A program made the position numbers and the translations under genes. Shown here in pieces: positions 1 to 6,392 of a stretch of 34,677 nucleotides of DNA. The stretch comes from Candidatus Saccharibacteria bacterium UBA1788 (GTDB taxonomy: Bacteria; Patescibacteriota; Saccharimonadia; Saccharimonadales; Saccharimonadaceae). The first letter of the stretch is position 1, and the number at the start of each line of letters is the position of its first letter. The stretch covers positions 4,679-39,355 of the forward strand of contig DCGC01000040.1 of NCBI GenBank assembly GCA_002315165.1, given 5' to 3'. Under the pieces are notes generated by a model, which was not told where the DNA came from, ran no database searches, and worked only from the letters and a program-made list of their open reading frames with translations.

Positions 1-197
1 GCAAAACCCTTATCGATGCCTACGGCGAAAACGACGCAAAAGAAGTCCCGATTCTCTTTGGCGGCAGCGTTAATTCCTCCAACGCTGGTGGCTATCTCAC
101 TATCCCAGGCGTTAATGGCCTCTTGATTGGCGGCGCCAGCTTGATTGCCCCTGAATTTCTTGATATAATAGAAACAGCTAAAAGAGTTCACCAATGA
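1..197 (+). CDS. tpiA: Triosephosphate isomerase, C-terminal end (5' part outside window)
   Basis: This is the last 64 residues of a gene that starts before the window; the reading frame begins at base 3 and ends with TGA at 195-197. Triosephosphate isomerase interconverts dihydroxyacetone phosphate and glyceraldehyde 3-phosphate in glycolysis, in the cytoplasm. The visible part holds the family's phosphate-binding end of the barrel: ILFGGSVNSSNAGGY followed by the GLLIGGASL loop and a final helix. The stop overlaps the next start as ATGA, so the next gene is probably translationally coupled. No odd feature is visible in this fragment. Confidence 0.93.
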   Translation, partial: KTLIDAYGENDAKEVPILFGGSVNSSNAGGYLTIPGVNGLLIGGASLIAPEFLDIIETAKRVHQ

Positions 198-685
198 ATA
201 AAAACCCCTTAGAGTCTAACGCTTCGCATGTTCGCTACATGGATTTTATTGCTCCAAAAAGCAAGCCAATCCCTTCTGGTCGCCCAGTAAAAGACCTAAA
301 ACCAGCCCAAAAACCAGCTCCGAAGCCCGTTTCTAAACCAGCCCAAAAACCGGTCCAAAAGCCAACCCAAGCGCAAGCTCCAAAACTCGATAAAAAAGAG
401 TCTCCAGACGCAGCTAGCTACACCCTCGGCGGCAAATCTCCGTTTTTGACCTCTGTAACCGTAGAAAAACGCCCTCTTTCTGGCGCCGCTCCGACTAAAC
501 CAGCTAAAAACATCTATCCCGATAAAAAACCAATCGTTCCCGAACAGAAAAAAACAGAACCAACCAAAATTATCAAGAAAAAAGAGAAGAAATCTGGCGG
601 TTTTGGCGTCTTTTTGATTATTGTCCTTACTATTATCCTCGGCGCTCTCGTCGGTGCCGCCGCCTACTTTGTCTTACCTAAATAG
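194..685 (+). CDS. Small membrane protein with Pro/Lys/Gln-rich N-terminal region and one C-terminal TM helix
   Basis: A 163-residue protein that I do not recognise. Residues 25-60 are a low-complexity run of Pro, Lys and Gln in KPAQKPAPKP-like units. A very basic stretch near 123-133 is followed by one hydrophobic helix (about 136-161) and a short tail. The basic residues before the helix put the long N-terminal part in the cytoplasm, which makes it a tail-anchored protein. The start overlaps the stop of tpiA by ATGA, and the next gene follows after 8 nt, so the three genes form one operon. The flexible, charged N-terminal region suggests a tether or interaction arm, but no function can be assigned. 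Confidence 0.8.
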   Translation: MNKNPLESNASHVRYMDFIAPKSKPIPSGRPVKDLKPAQKPAPKPVSKPAQKPVQKPTQAQAPKLDKKESPDAASYTLGGKSPFLTSVTVEKRPLSGAAPTKPAKNIYPDKKPIVPEQKKTEPTKIIKKKEKKSGGFGVFLIIVLTIILGALVGAAAYFVLPK

Positions 686-693
686 GGAACCAC

Positions 694-927
694 ATGGAAG
701 AAAGAACTAAGAGAAAACAAAAAAATCTCACCCGCCAAATCACCTTTTGGGCTCTTTGCGCCATTATTATCGCCGTTGTGACTTTCCTAATTGTTAGCCT
801 CATAAAAAACAACCCTATCTCTCCCGACGTCGAAGCTGGCGAAGAAAACTCCGAAGTCTATGATGATTCCGACTTCGATTGGGATGCTTGGAACAAAGAA
901 TTAGAAAAACTTCGCCAAGAATCCTAA
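694..927 (+). CDS. Small single-pass membrane protein with acidic C-terminus
   Basis: A 77-residue protein of unknown function. A basic N-terminus (residues 1-12, rich in Lys and Arg) precedes one hydrophobic helix at about 16-37. By the positive-inside rule the C-terminal 40 residues lie outside the membrane. These are strongly acidic and aromatic (DDSDFDWDAWNKELEKL). AGGGA lies 9 nt before the ATG. It is the last gene of the tpiA operon, and a tRNA promoter begins right after its stop. Small two-part membrane proteins of this kind are common in reduced CPR genomes, and no family can be named. Confidence 0.72.
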   Translation: MEERTKRKQKNLTRQITFWALCAIIIAVVTFLIVSLIKNNPISPDVEAGEENSEVYDDSDFDWDAWNKELEKLRQES

Positions 928-931
928 ACTG

Positions 932-940
932 TGTTATAAT
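932..940 (+). promoter_or_regulatory. Extended -10 promoter for tRNA-His/tRNA-Gly
   Basis: TGTTATAAT is an extended -10 box (TG-N-TATAAT) ending 9 nt before the tRNA-His G-1. The -35 region is weak. It starts right after the stop of the upstream gene. Confidence 0.6.
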
Positions 941-949
941 ACACTAGAT

Positions 950-1027
950 GGTGGGATTAGCTCAGATGGTTAGAGCGTCTGATTGTGGTCCAGAAGGTCG
1001 TCGGTTCGATCCCGATATCCCACCCCA
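950..1027 (+). tRNA. tRNA-His (GTG)
   Basis: The cloverleaf is complete, with a 7-bp acceptor stem (GTGGGAT/ATCCCAC) and the extra G-1 opposite C73 that identifies tRNA-His. The anticodon is GTG in a TTGTGGT loop, and the T-arm is GTCGG/CCGAT. CCA is encoded at 1025-1027. The anticodon stem has one A-C mismatch at its loop end (31-39). Confidence 0.93.
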
Positions 1028-1042
1028 TCATCTTAACAATTT

Positions 1043-1117
1043 GCGAGTGTCGTACAGCGGTTAGTATACAAGTTTTCCAAACTTGGGATGAGGTTTCGAC
1101 TACCTCCACTCGCACCA
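1043..1117 (+). tRNA. tRNA-Gly (TCC)
   Basis: The acceptor stem GCGAGTG/CACTCGC is perfect. The anticodon stem is CAAGT/ACTTG around TTTCCAA, giving anticodon TCC, and the T-stem is GAGGT/ACCTC. CCA is encoded. It lies 15 nt after tRNA-His with no promoter between, so the two are one transcript. Confidence 0.93.
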
Positions 1118-1121
1118 GTTT

Positions 1122-1145
1122 AAGAGGCCGAGAGGCTCTTTTTTT
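1122..1145 (+). terminator. Rho-independent terminator after tRNA-Gly
   Basis: AAGAG-CC pairs with GG-CTCTT, with one bulged G, followed by a run of T. It closes the tRNA-His/tRNA-Gly unit. Confidence 0.7.
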
Positions 1146-1154
1146 ATAATACTC

Positions 1155-1183
1155 TTGCTTTTTTGTAAAAAGTATGCTATAAT
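1155..1183 (+). promoter_or_regulatory. Canonical sigma70-type promoter
   Basis: TTGCTT (1155-1160), a 17-bp spacer and TATAAT (1178-1183). The -10 is preceded by TATGC, the extended form seen several times in this window. The predicted transcript has a leader of about 66 nt. Confidence 0.8.
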
Positions 1184-1211
1184 AAAACCATTACCGTAAA
1201 ACAGGTCAAAT

Positions 1212-1228
1212 GCGACCGTCACGGTCGT
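1212..1228 (+). promoter_or_regulatory. Hairpin in 5' leader
   Basis: GCGACC and GGTCGT pair around a GTCAC loop. The hairpin ends 12 nt before the AGGAGG of the next gene. It could protect the 5' end or affect translation; no known RNA family is recognised. Confidence 0.4.
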
Positions 1229-1255
1229 AAATTAAATTTTAGGAGGTTGTGTTTT

Positions 1256-1906
1256 ATGAGTAAAAAGAACAGTGTTTTTGGCGAGGCTTTTGGAGAATTA
1301 GTTCCCAAGAAAAAGGAAACTACCCCTACAGAACCGAAACCGAAGAAAACGTCCCCCGCTTCAACCCCAGCTCCTACGGAGGAAGAAATTCAAACCCGTA
1401 TTGAAGCCGCAACAACTATCGTTCGTATCGAGGGCGAGAAAAAGGCGGAACAGGCAAAGAAAGAGGCTGAAGCAAAAGCCCAGAAGGCAATCGAAGAGGC
1501 GAAAAAGGCCGCTGAAGCGAAGTCTAAAGCGGAAATCGAAGCAGCGAGAAAAACCTTTGAGGCAACTCCCGAATATCAGGAGTTCCTGAAACAAAAGACG
1601 GCAGCAGCAACAGCAACCACGACGAACGAAGACCGCCCCGCTATGGAAGCGGTACTGAAATCGCTTGCAAGTTTTGCAAAGAAAGACCCGCAGTTTGCGG
1701 CAAAATTCTTCAAAGCTGCTCAGCCGTTCGCACCGAAGACCTATGGCGCCTATCTCAACATCGGTGGCCAGCTCATTTCCGTAAAAGAATTCGGTTCGAT
1801 TCCTTCCGCTCTCACTCCAGAAGTGTACGAAACCCAGAACGGACAGCCAACAGGCAATCCGCTCAAAAAAGAGGATGCAGAAAAACTTCTGCCTACACTT
1901 CTCTAA
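1256..1906 (+). CDS. Unrecognised Lys/Ala/Glu-rich coiled-coil protein
   Basis: A 216-residue protein. The ATG at 1256 is chosen because a perfect AGGAGG (1241-1246) lies 9 nt before it; an earlier TTG at 1247 touches that ribosome site. Residues 15-45 are Pro/Thr/Lys-rich. Residues 45-110 form one long Ala/Glu/Lys helix with heptad-like spacing. Residues 125-213 look folded, with KFFKAAQPFAPKTYGAYLNIGGQ and a short hydrophobic end. There is no signal peptide or membrane helix, so it is probably cytoplasmic. It is a single-gene unit between its own promoter (1155-1183) and a strong terminator. Ala codons here are mostly GCA and GCG, unlike the GCT/GCC preference of nusA in this window. The function is unknown. 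Confidence 0.85.
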   Translation: MSKKNSVFGEAFGELVPKKKETTPTEPKPKKTSPASTPAPTEEEIQTRIEAATTIVRIEGEKKAEQAKKEAEAKAQKAIEEAKKAAEAKSKAEIEAARKTFEATPEYQEFLKQKTAAATATTTNEDRPAMEAVLKSLASFAKKDPQFAAKFFKAAQPFAPKTYGAYLNIGGQLISVKEFGSIPSALTPEVYETQNGQPTGNPLKKEDAEKLLPTLL

Positions 1907-1915
1907 CCCCCTCCT

Positions 1916-1948
1916 GACCCCTAGCAGCCAGCTAGGGGTCTATTTTTT
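1916..1948 (+). terminator. Strong rho-independent terminator
   Basis: A perfect 10-bp stem, GACCCCTAGC/GCTAGGGGTC, around AGCCA, followed by TATTTTTT. Confidence 0.92.
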
Positions 1949-1977
1949 GCCATAAGCGCTAAATAGTGGTAATGCTA

Positions 1978-2006
1978 TTGACTTTTTCCCTAATCTGTGA
2001 TACAAT
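1978..2006 (+). promoter_or_regulatory. Canonical sigma70-type promoter
   Basis: TTGACT (1978-1983), a 17-bp spacer ending TGTGA, and TACAAT (2001-2006). It drives the large membrane protein at 2140 through a leader of about 127 nt. Confidence 0.8.
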
Positions 2007-2012
2007 AAGGAC

Positions 2013-2139
2013 AGTCTACGCAAGTGTGGCAAAGTGCTTACGTAAACGGTCCTTAAAACCGAATCATCTCAGGTACAACCACGTACCTGAAGTGTGTGTA
2101 AAAGGGTAAAAACTATATTATTGAAGGGGGTTATCATAA
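2013..2139 (+). promoter_or_regulatory. Structured 5' leader with three hairpins
   Basis: The predicted leader folds into three hairpins. The first is TACGCAAG/CTTACGTA (2017-2044, one C-A mismatch). The second is CGGT/ACCG (2047-2061). The third is an 8-bp stem TCAGGTAC/GTACCTGA with a six-base loop (2069-2090). A ribosome site (GAAGGGGG) lies further down at about 2123-2130. There is no T-run terminator in the leader, so any control would act on translation or stability. I cannot match it to a known riboswitch class. Confidence 0.45.
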
Positions 2140-4065
2140 ATGTTGATAACAATTTTACAGTTTATTATTGCTCTGTGTTTTTCGTTCTATGTAGCGAAAA
2201 CGCTCGACGATGTTTGTCATGCGACATTCATCGAATGGAAAAACCGCGAAGACCGCGCCGATTATAGAAAGCCGCTCAAAAGGCTCCCTCTAAAAATTTG
2301 GCTTGCGATTATTGCGGTAGCAGTTGTGCTCTCCACCGTTCCGGTGGCCTTGCACGGCTTCTTAAACCTTAAATGGGTTTGGGTATTTCCCGCAGTTTGC
2401 GCTATTGCACTTATCGTTTTGATGGTGCGCGCAAAAACAGTTCTCCAGCGCCAGATGACATTCTGGTTTGCAGTTCCTTTTGTAACTGCAACCGCGTTTT
2501 GTCTTTGCTCTGGGTTCTTCAACTTCCTTGGCTATTTTGCTATCGGCGCAATAATTCTTCTCATCGCATCATTCATTAAAAGTTTCTTCCAAAATCGTGC
2601 AAACGAAGATAGTGAAGACGAGCCTGACGATGATGAAGATGATGACGAAGAAGCAACTTCCGATGACGATTCTGACGACGAATCCGATTCTGATGACTCT
2701 AAATCTGAAGACGAAGACGATTCTGAAGATGACTCTGAAGACGATTCCGACTCTGACGAAGATGACGATTCTGAAGACGATTCCGATGACGAATCTGACT
2801 CTGAATCCGATGAGCCCCGCAAAGGAAAGAACTGGTGGAAATGGTTACTCGGCGCTCTTGTTCTCGCAGCAATCATCCTTGGTCTAATTTTCGGACTTAA
2901 GAGTTGCAGCAAGGACAAAGAAGAGCCTACGAAAACCAACCCTAAGGGAACCTATAGCGACATCGTCTCTGTAGGCGACCTCACCCGAGAGAGCCTCAAA
3001 GAGAGATTCCCCAACTGGGATGCATCTCTCAGCAAAAACCAATTCTCGAGCGAAACTAAAAATCGCGTTGAGAAATCGGGTTTTAGCGACGCCGTTGACT
3101 TTCCTATAGTTAACGACGGAACTGAACTCGCTCAGGTTCAAGAACAAATCCTGCACAGTCCCGTATACGCTGATATGGTCGCTAGAGGATTACTCGAAAT
3201 CGAGCTTTCCGAAGCTTCCATGAAGGAGCTTGCTCCTTGGCTCGTTAAGTTCGTAGAACTTAATGATGCTGCCATGAAAGACGATACGAAGGGCTGGACT
3301 ATCTGGCTCGCGAAAGACAAGGATGGAAAGATTATCTTAAACGATAATTATTTCGACTATGCCGCTCGCATTGCTATCATGCTTGATTATTTCAAAGCAG
3401 ATGGCGTTAAAGCAAAAGAATCGATAGTCAACTTTCGCTTGCCGATAAGTGACGCCGATGAATTTGCAAGGACAGAAAAGTCCGACGCACAGGAGAATAA
3501 GGAAGCTTTTATCTTGAACTATGTCAGAAAAGATACTAAAGGTATCGAAGCGACAATCGGTTTCAACATGTTCGATAAGCGTTTCGAACGCTTCGAACTC
3601 GAGAAACCAGTTCAAAAGACTGAAACCACAGCGACGACGACTTCCACTCCTACGAAAAAGACCACGCCAAAAACTCCTATAACGGAGCCTGAGCCTACCC
3701 CGTCCGAACCAACTCCTGAGACGACCACCCCTAAAAAGGATACGTCAAAGGACCCAGTTAACCAGGGTAACGCACAGCGCGGCGGCGGTAAAAATAAAGG
3801 GTCAGACGGTGCTGGAACTTACCAGCCTAATGACCCGCAGGAAACTACAGGAAAAGCTGCAGAAACAACCAGTAAACCTGCAGAAACTACCAAAAAATCC
3901 ACAGAGACTACAAAAACTTCTGAGACTACTAAAAAGTCTGAAGAAACAGTCCATGTGGACGACAACTACCAGCCCGATCCGGAGCCGGCAACAGTTACAT
4001 CTGATTCTCACGATAATAAGAATCAGAATGCTGGCACGGAAAACGGCGAATTCTATATGCCCTAA
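2140..4065 (+). CDS. Large multi-pass membrane protein with Asp/Ser acidic tract and Thr-rich outer tail
   Basis: A 641-residue protein that I do not recognise. Hydrophobic helices lie near 2-20, 48-70, 76-94, 103-125 and 127-147. Next come an extremely acidic Asp/Ser/Glu tract at about 152-226 and a sixth helix at about 233-253, preceded by PRKGKNWWK. The positive-inside rule puts the acidic tract in the cytoplasm and the last 385 residues outside. The outer part has a folded-looking domain (about 275-490) and then a Pro/Thr/Lys-rich tail with ETTK-like repeats (about 495-640) that resembles a stalk. A purine-rich site (GAAGGGGG) precedes the ATG. It is transcribed alone from 1978-2006. A host-contact or envelope role is possible but is inference only. 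Confidence 0.85.
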   Translation: MLITILQFIIALCFSFYVAKTLDDVCHATFIEWKNREDRADYRKPLKRLPLKIWLAIIAVAVVLSTVPVALHGFLNLKWVWVFPAVCAIALIVLMVRAKTVLQRQMTFWFAVPFVTATAFCLCSGFFNFLGYFAIGAIILLIASFIKSFFQNRANEDSEDEPDDDEDDDEEATSDDDSDDESDSDDSKSEDEDDSEDDSEDDSDSDEDDDSEDDSDDESDSESDEPRKGKNWWKWLLGALVLAAIILGLIFGLKSCSKDKEEPTKTNPKGTYSDIVSVGDLTRESLKERFPNWDASLSKNQFSSETKNRVEKSGFSDAVDFPIVNDGTELAQVQEQILHSPVYADMVARGLLEIELSEASMKELAPWLVKFVELNDAAMKDDTKGWTIWLAKDKDGKIILNDNYFDYAARIAIMLDYFKADGVKAKESIVNFRLPISDADEFARTEKSDAQENKEAFILNYVRKDTKGIEATIGFNMFDKRFERFELEKPVQKTETTATTTSTPTKKTTPKTPITEPEPTPSEPTPETTTPKKDTSKDPVNQGNAQRGGGKNKGSDGAGTYQPNDPQETTGKAAETTSKPAETTKKSTETTKTSETTKKSEETVHVDDNYQPDPEPATVTSDSHDNKNQNAGTENGEFYMP

Positions 4066-4084
4066 CCCTGGGCAACACACACCT

Positions 4085-4107
4085 CCCCGGCGACCTAGTC
4101 GCCGGGG
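4085..4107 (+). terminator. GC-rich perfect hairpin, probable terminator without T-run
   Basis: CCCCGGCGAC and GTCGCCGGGG pair perfectly around CTA, 20 nt after the stop of the large membrane protein. It is followed by AATCCC rather than T residues, so it may terminate poorly or act as a 3' stabiliser. Confidence 0.55.
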
Positions 4108-4123
4108 AATCCCAAGTTTGTAT

Positions 4124-4152
4124 TTGAGACGATTCGGTTTTATCGATTAGAT
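4124..4152 (+). promoter_or_regulatory. Possible promoter of the LPKTG protein
   Basis: TTGAGA, a 17-bp spacer and TTAGAT. The -10 matches the consensus at only four of six positions, so the call is tentative. It would give a leader of about 55 nt with GAAAGGA before the start. Confidence 0.35.
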
Positions 4153-4213
4153 GAAAGTTAACAATTTGGCTAGCAGAAGTCTAATTAAAAATATTTTTTG
4201 AAAGGATCATTTT

Positions 4214-5458
4214 ATGAAATCTACTATTAAATCTGCACTTAGCATCACAGCTGCTGCTGCTCTTGCTGGTGTTGCTGTTGCCCCTGCTGCTTTTGCTTGG
4301 GGTGATAACGCTGGTGGTCGTGCCAGTTACACTCTCGACCAAATCAACTCTGGCGTTCTTGGCAACAAGATCGTCCTTAACTCTATCTCCGATTCAACTA
4401 TCGGTGATGAAAAGAACTTCGTTGGCGCTCGTTTAGATAACGGCGACAATGGCGCTTCTAACGTTTGGAACGGCAATGAAATTAATGTCGAATCTGGCAA
4501 AACCTACATTGTCCGTCTTTACGTTCACAACAACAACCCAAATGGTACCAATGCTGTTGCTACTGGTGTAAAAACTACGTTTATTATTCCAGAAACAACT
4601 TCTAAATCCGTTGAAGTCAACGGTATCATCAACTCTAACAATGCTACCCCTTCTAAATATTGGGATAACGTTGTCTTTAAAAGCAATTCAAACTTCCACC
4701 TAGAATACGTTAAGGGTTCCGCCCTTCTCGAAAATAACGGTATTGGCGCTAATGGTGGTGTTAAACTTAGCGACGATATCATTAGCTCCGGTGTAAAAAT
4801 CGGCTACGACAAGCTTGATGGTAAAATCCCAGGCTGTTATCAATATGCTTCCTATGTTACCGTTAAGGTTAAAGCTGTATTTGATAACGCTATCGTAGAA
4901 AAACAAGTTAGCAAAACTGGTGAATCTGGTACTTGGACTGAATCTATCGATGCTAATATCGGTGACACCGTCTACTATCGTATTCACTATAAAAACACTT
5001 CTGGCTCTTCCGTAGAATCTGTTGCGATTAAAGATGTTCTTCCTACTAACATGGAATATGTTAAAGGCTCAACTATTCTTTATAACGCATCAAACCCTAA
5101 AGGTATCGCTCGTGACGATACTATTACGACGACCGGTGTTTACGTTGGTGGCTACGCCAACAACGGTGACGCTTACGTTGTCTTTGCTGCAAAAATCGTT
5201 GATAAAAACCTTGCTTGTGGCAAAAACAAACTTGTCAACTGGGGTCAAGTTACTGCAAATAATAAAGTAACCCAAGATTCTGCTGACGTCATGGTTGCTA
5301 AAACCTGTAGCGAATCCACTCCAGAAGAACCAGTCGAAGATACTCCAGAAGTTCTTCCAAAAACTGGTGCAACCTCTGTTGTAGTTACTGCCCTTGGTAT
5401 TGGTTCTGTAATTACTACCGCAGGTTACTACATTGCTAGCCGCAAAGCTTTGCGCTAA
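4214..5458 (+). CDS. LPKTG cell-wall-anchored surface protein with two DUF11-like modules
   Basis: A 414-residue secreted protein. Residues 1-29 are a signal peptide (basic start, Ala-rich core, AFA-W cleavage site). Two related beta-rich modules follow. Each contains the phrase EYVKGS: LEYVKGSALLENN near 161 and MEYVKGSTILYNAS near 280. The second has the DUF11-type pattern of an adhesin stalk (VSKTGE, then IGDTVYYRIHYKNTS, then IKDVLPTNMEYVKG). The C-terminus is a classic sorting signal: LPKTG at 381-385, a hydrophobic helix and a basic ASRKALR end. A sortase would cleave at T384 and attach the protein to the wall; no sortase is in this window. A GAAAGGA site precedes the ATG. It is likely abundant, since it has its own transcript and a strong terminator. 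The binding partner is unknown. Confidence 0.92.
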   Translation: MKSTIKSALSITAAAALAGVAVAPAAFAWGDNAGGRASYTLDQINSGVLGNKIVLNSISDSTIGDEKNFVGARLDNGDNGASNVWNGNEINVESGKTYIVRLYVHNNNPNGTNAVATGVKTTFIIPETTSKSVEVNGIINSNNATPSKYWDNVVFKSNSNFHLEYVKGSALLENNGIGANGGVKLSDDIISSGVKIGYDKLDGKIPGCYQYASYVTVKVKAVFDNAIVEKQVSKTGESGTWTESIDANIGDTVYYRIHYKNTSGSSVESVAIKDVLPTNMEYVKGSTILYNASNPKGIARDDTITTTGVYVGGYANNGDAYVVFAAKIVDKNLACGKNKLVNWGQVTANNKVTQDSADVMVAKTCSESTPEEPVEDTPEVLPKTGATSVVVTALGIGSVITTAGYYIASRKALR

Positions 5459-5497
5459 TTGACCGCTCTAAAACTTAAAAGGGTCGGCCAAAAGAAA

Positions 5498-5526
5498 ATC
5501 TCCTCCCAAAACGGGAGGAGATTTTT
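5498..5526 (+). terminator. Rho-independent terminator of the LPKTG gene
   Basis: AATCTCCTCCC pairs with GGGAGGAGATT around AAAAC, followed by T residues. The stem is strong and complete. Confidence 0.93.
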
Positions 5527-5554
5527 GTTAAAAAATACTTTTATTGAAAATTCT

Positions 5555-5565
5555 TATGCTATAAT
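5555..5565 (+). promoter_or_regulatory. Extended -10 promoter, predicted leaderless transcript
   Basis: TATGCTATAAT is a perfect extended -10. It ends 8 nt before the ATG at 5574, so transcription should start at or within a few bases of the start codon. No ribosome site precedes that ATG. Confidence 0.75.
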
Positions 5566-5573
5566 AAAACTGT

Positions 5574-6392
5574 ATGGATCCAAATGGTATTTTTTCTAAT
5601 AATAGCGAGCCGGTCTCGCCAACCCCTCCGGCCTCGCCGATTTCGCCAACCCCTTCTGCGCCAATCTCTCCAGCTGGCGATATCATCCTTGGCGGCAATA
5701 ACCCAAAAAAGAAATCTAAGAAACCATTGATAATCACTATTTTTGTAGCCATCTTCATTGCTGTAATTTTGGTGGTAGTGGTATTACTCAAACAGGGGGT
5801 ATTAAGTAAAAAGCAAGATAATGTCGACTTGATTCAAAACGGCACAGATGAAATTACGATGAACTGGAGCGGCGGGGAATTAAAAGACACAGTATTTGCT
5901 ATTCGCATCGCAGAATCAGATAACCCTAACCAAATCACCGCATACTACAAAATACTCAACTCAGAAAGTCAAGGCTATTCGGAAAACCTTCAAGAACTCA
6001 TTAAGGTATTAAATTATACTATTAACTATCGGACTGTTCGCGACGACCTGGACTCCATCTATTCAGAAAAAGGCTACGATGCTGCTAAAGAAATGATAAA
6101 TAATTTTAAATACTCAGGAGACGATACGTTCTTAAAAAATATGTCTGACACCTATATCCAATATTATACGAATTACTTAAGCTCATACAATTTATTGTCT
6201 AAGAGTGGTTGTATTAAAACTGGGAGTTTAGACCAAGAATGTGCCGCAGAAAATGAAATATTCTCGCACACAGCCAAGTTTGATGGCGAAGCAGAGGATG
6301 CTTTAGCATATATGAAAGACGCGGATATACTTAAAGTCCTCAACACTATTGTTCTTAATACTATTTCACAATCTAAAAAAGGAAACAAATGA
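5574..6392 (+). CDS. Bitopic membrane protein, partner of VirB6-like gene
   Basis: A 272-residue protein of unknown family. Residues 10-35 are rich in Pro, Ser and Thr (SPTPPASPISPTPSAP) and lie in the cytoplasm. A basic PKKKSKK patch precedes one membrane helix at 51-72. The remaining 200 residues lie outside and look mostly helical; two Cys near 215-225 could form a disulfide. The stop overlaps the start of the next gene (ATGA at 6389-6392), which implies tight coupling with the VirB6-like protein. The topology (short N-terminus, one helix, outer domain) resembles VirB8-type assembly proteins, but I see no sequence motif to support that name. Confidence 0.82.
   Translation: MDPNGIFSNNSEPVSPTPPASPISPTPSAPISPAGDIILGGNNPKKKSKKPLIITIFVAIFIAVILVVVVLLKQGVLSKKQDNVDLIQNGTDEITMNWSGGELKDTVFAIRIAESDNPNQITAYYKILNSESQGYSENLQELIKVLNYTINYRTVRDDLDSIYSEKGYDAAKEMINNFKYSGDDTFLKNMSDTYIQYYTNYLSSYNLLSKSGCIKTGSLDQECAAENEIFSHTAKFDGEAEDALAYMKDADILKVLNTIVLNTISQSKKGNK

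Noticed and set aside
2620..2815. Short repeated units resembling a CRISPR or tandem repeat array
   Set aside because: The repeats are GAT/GAC/TCT/TCC/GAA codons coding for Asp, Ser and Glu, of irregular spacing and with no unique spacers.
2532..2939. Ser-rich ORF on the minus strand
   Set aside because: It is the complement of the Asp/Ser tract of the large membrane protein; GA-rich codons read backwards give Ser runs. It has no promoter or ribosome site.
4085..4107. Attachment site or origin element
   Set aside because: It is a single perfect hairpin right after a stop codon, best read as a 3' end structure; no DnaA boxes or repeats are nearby.
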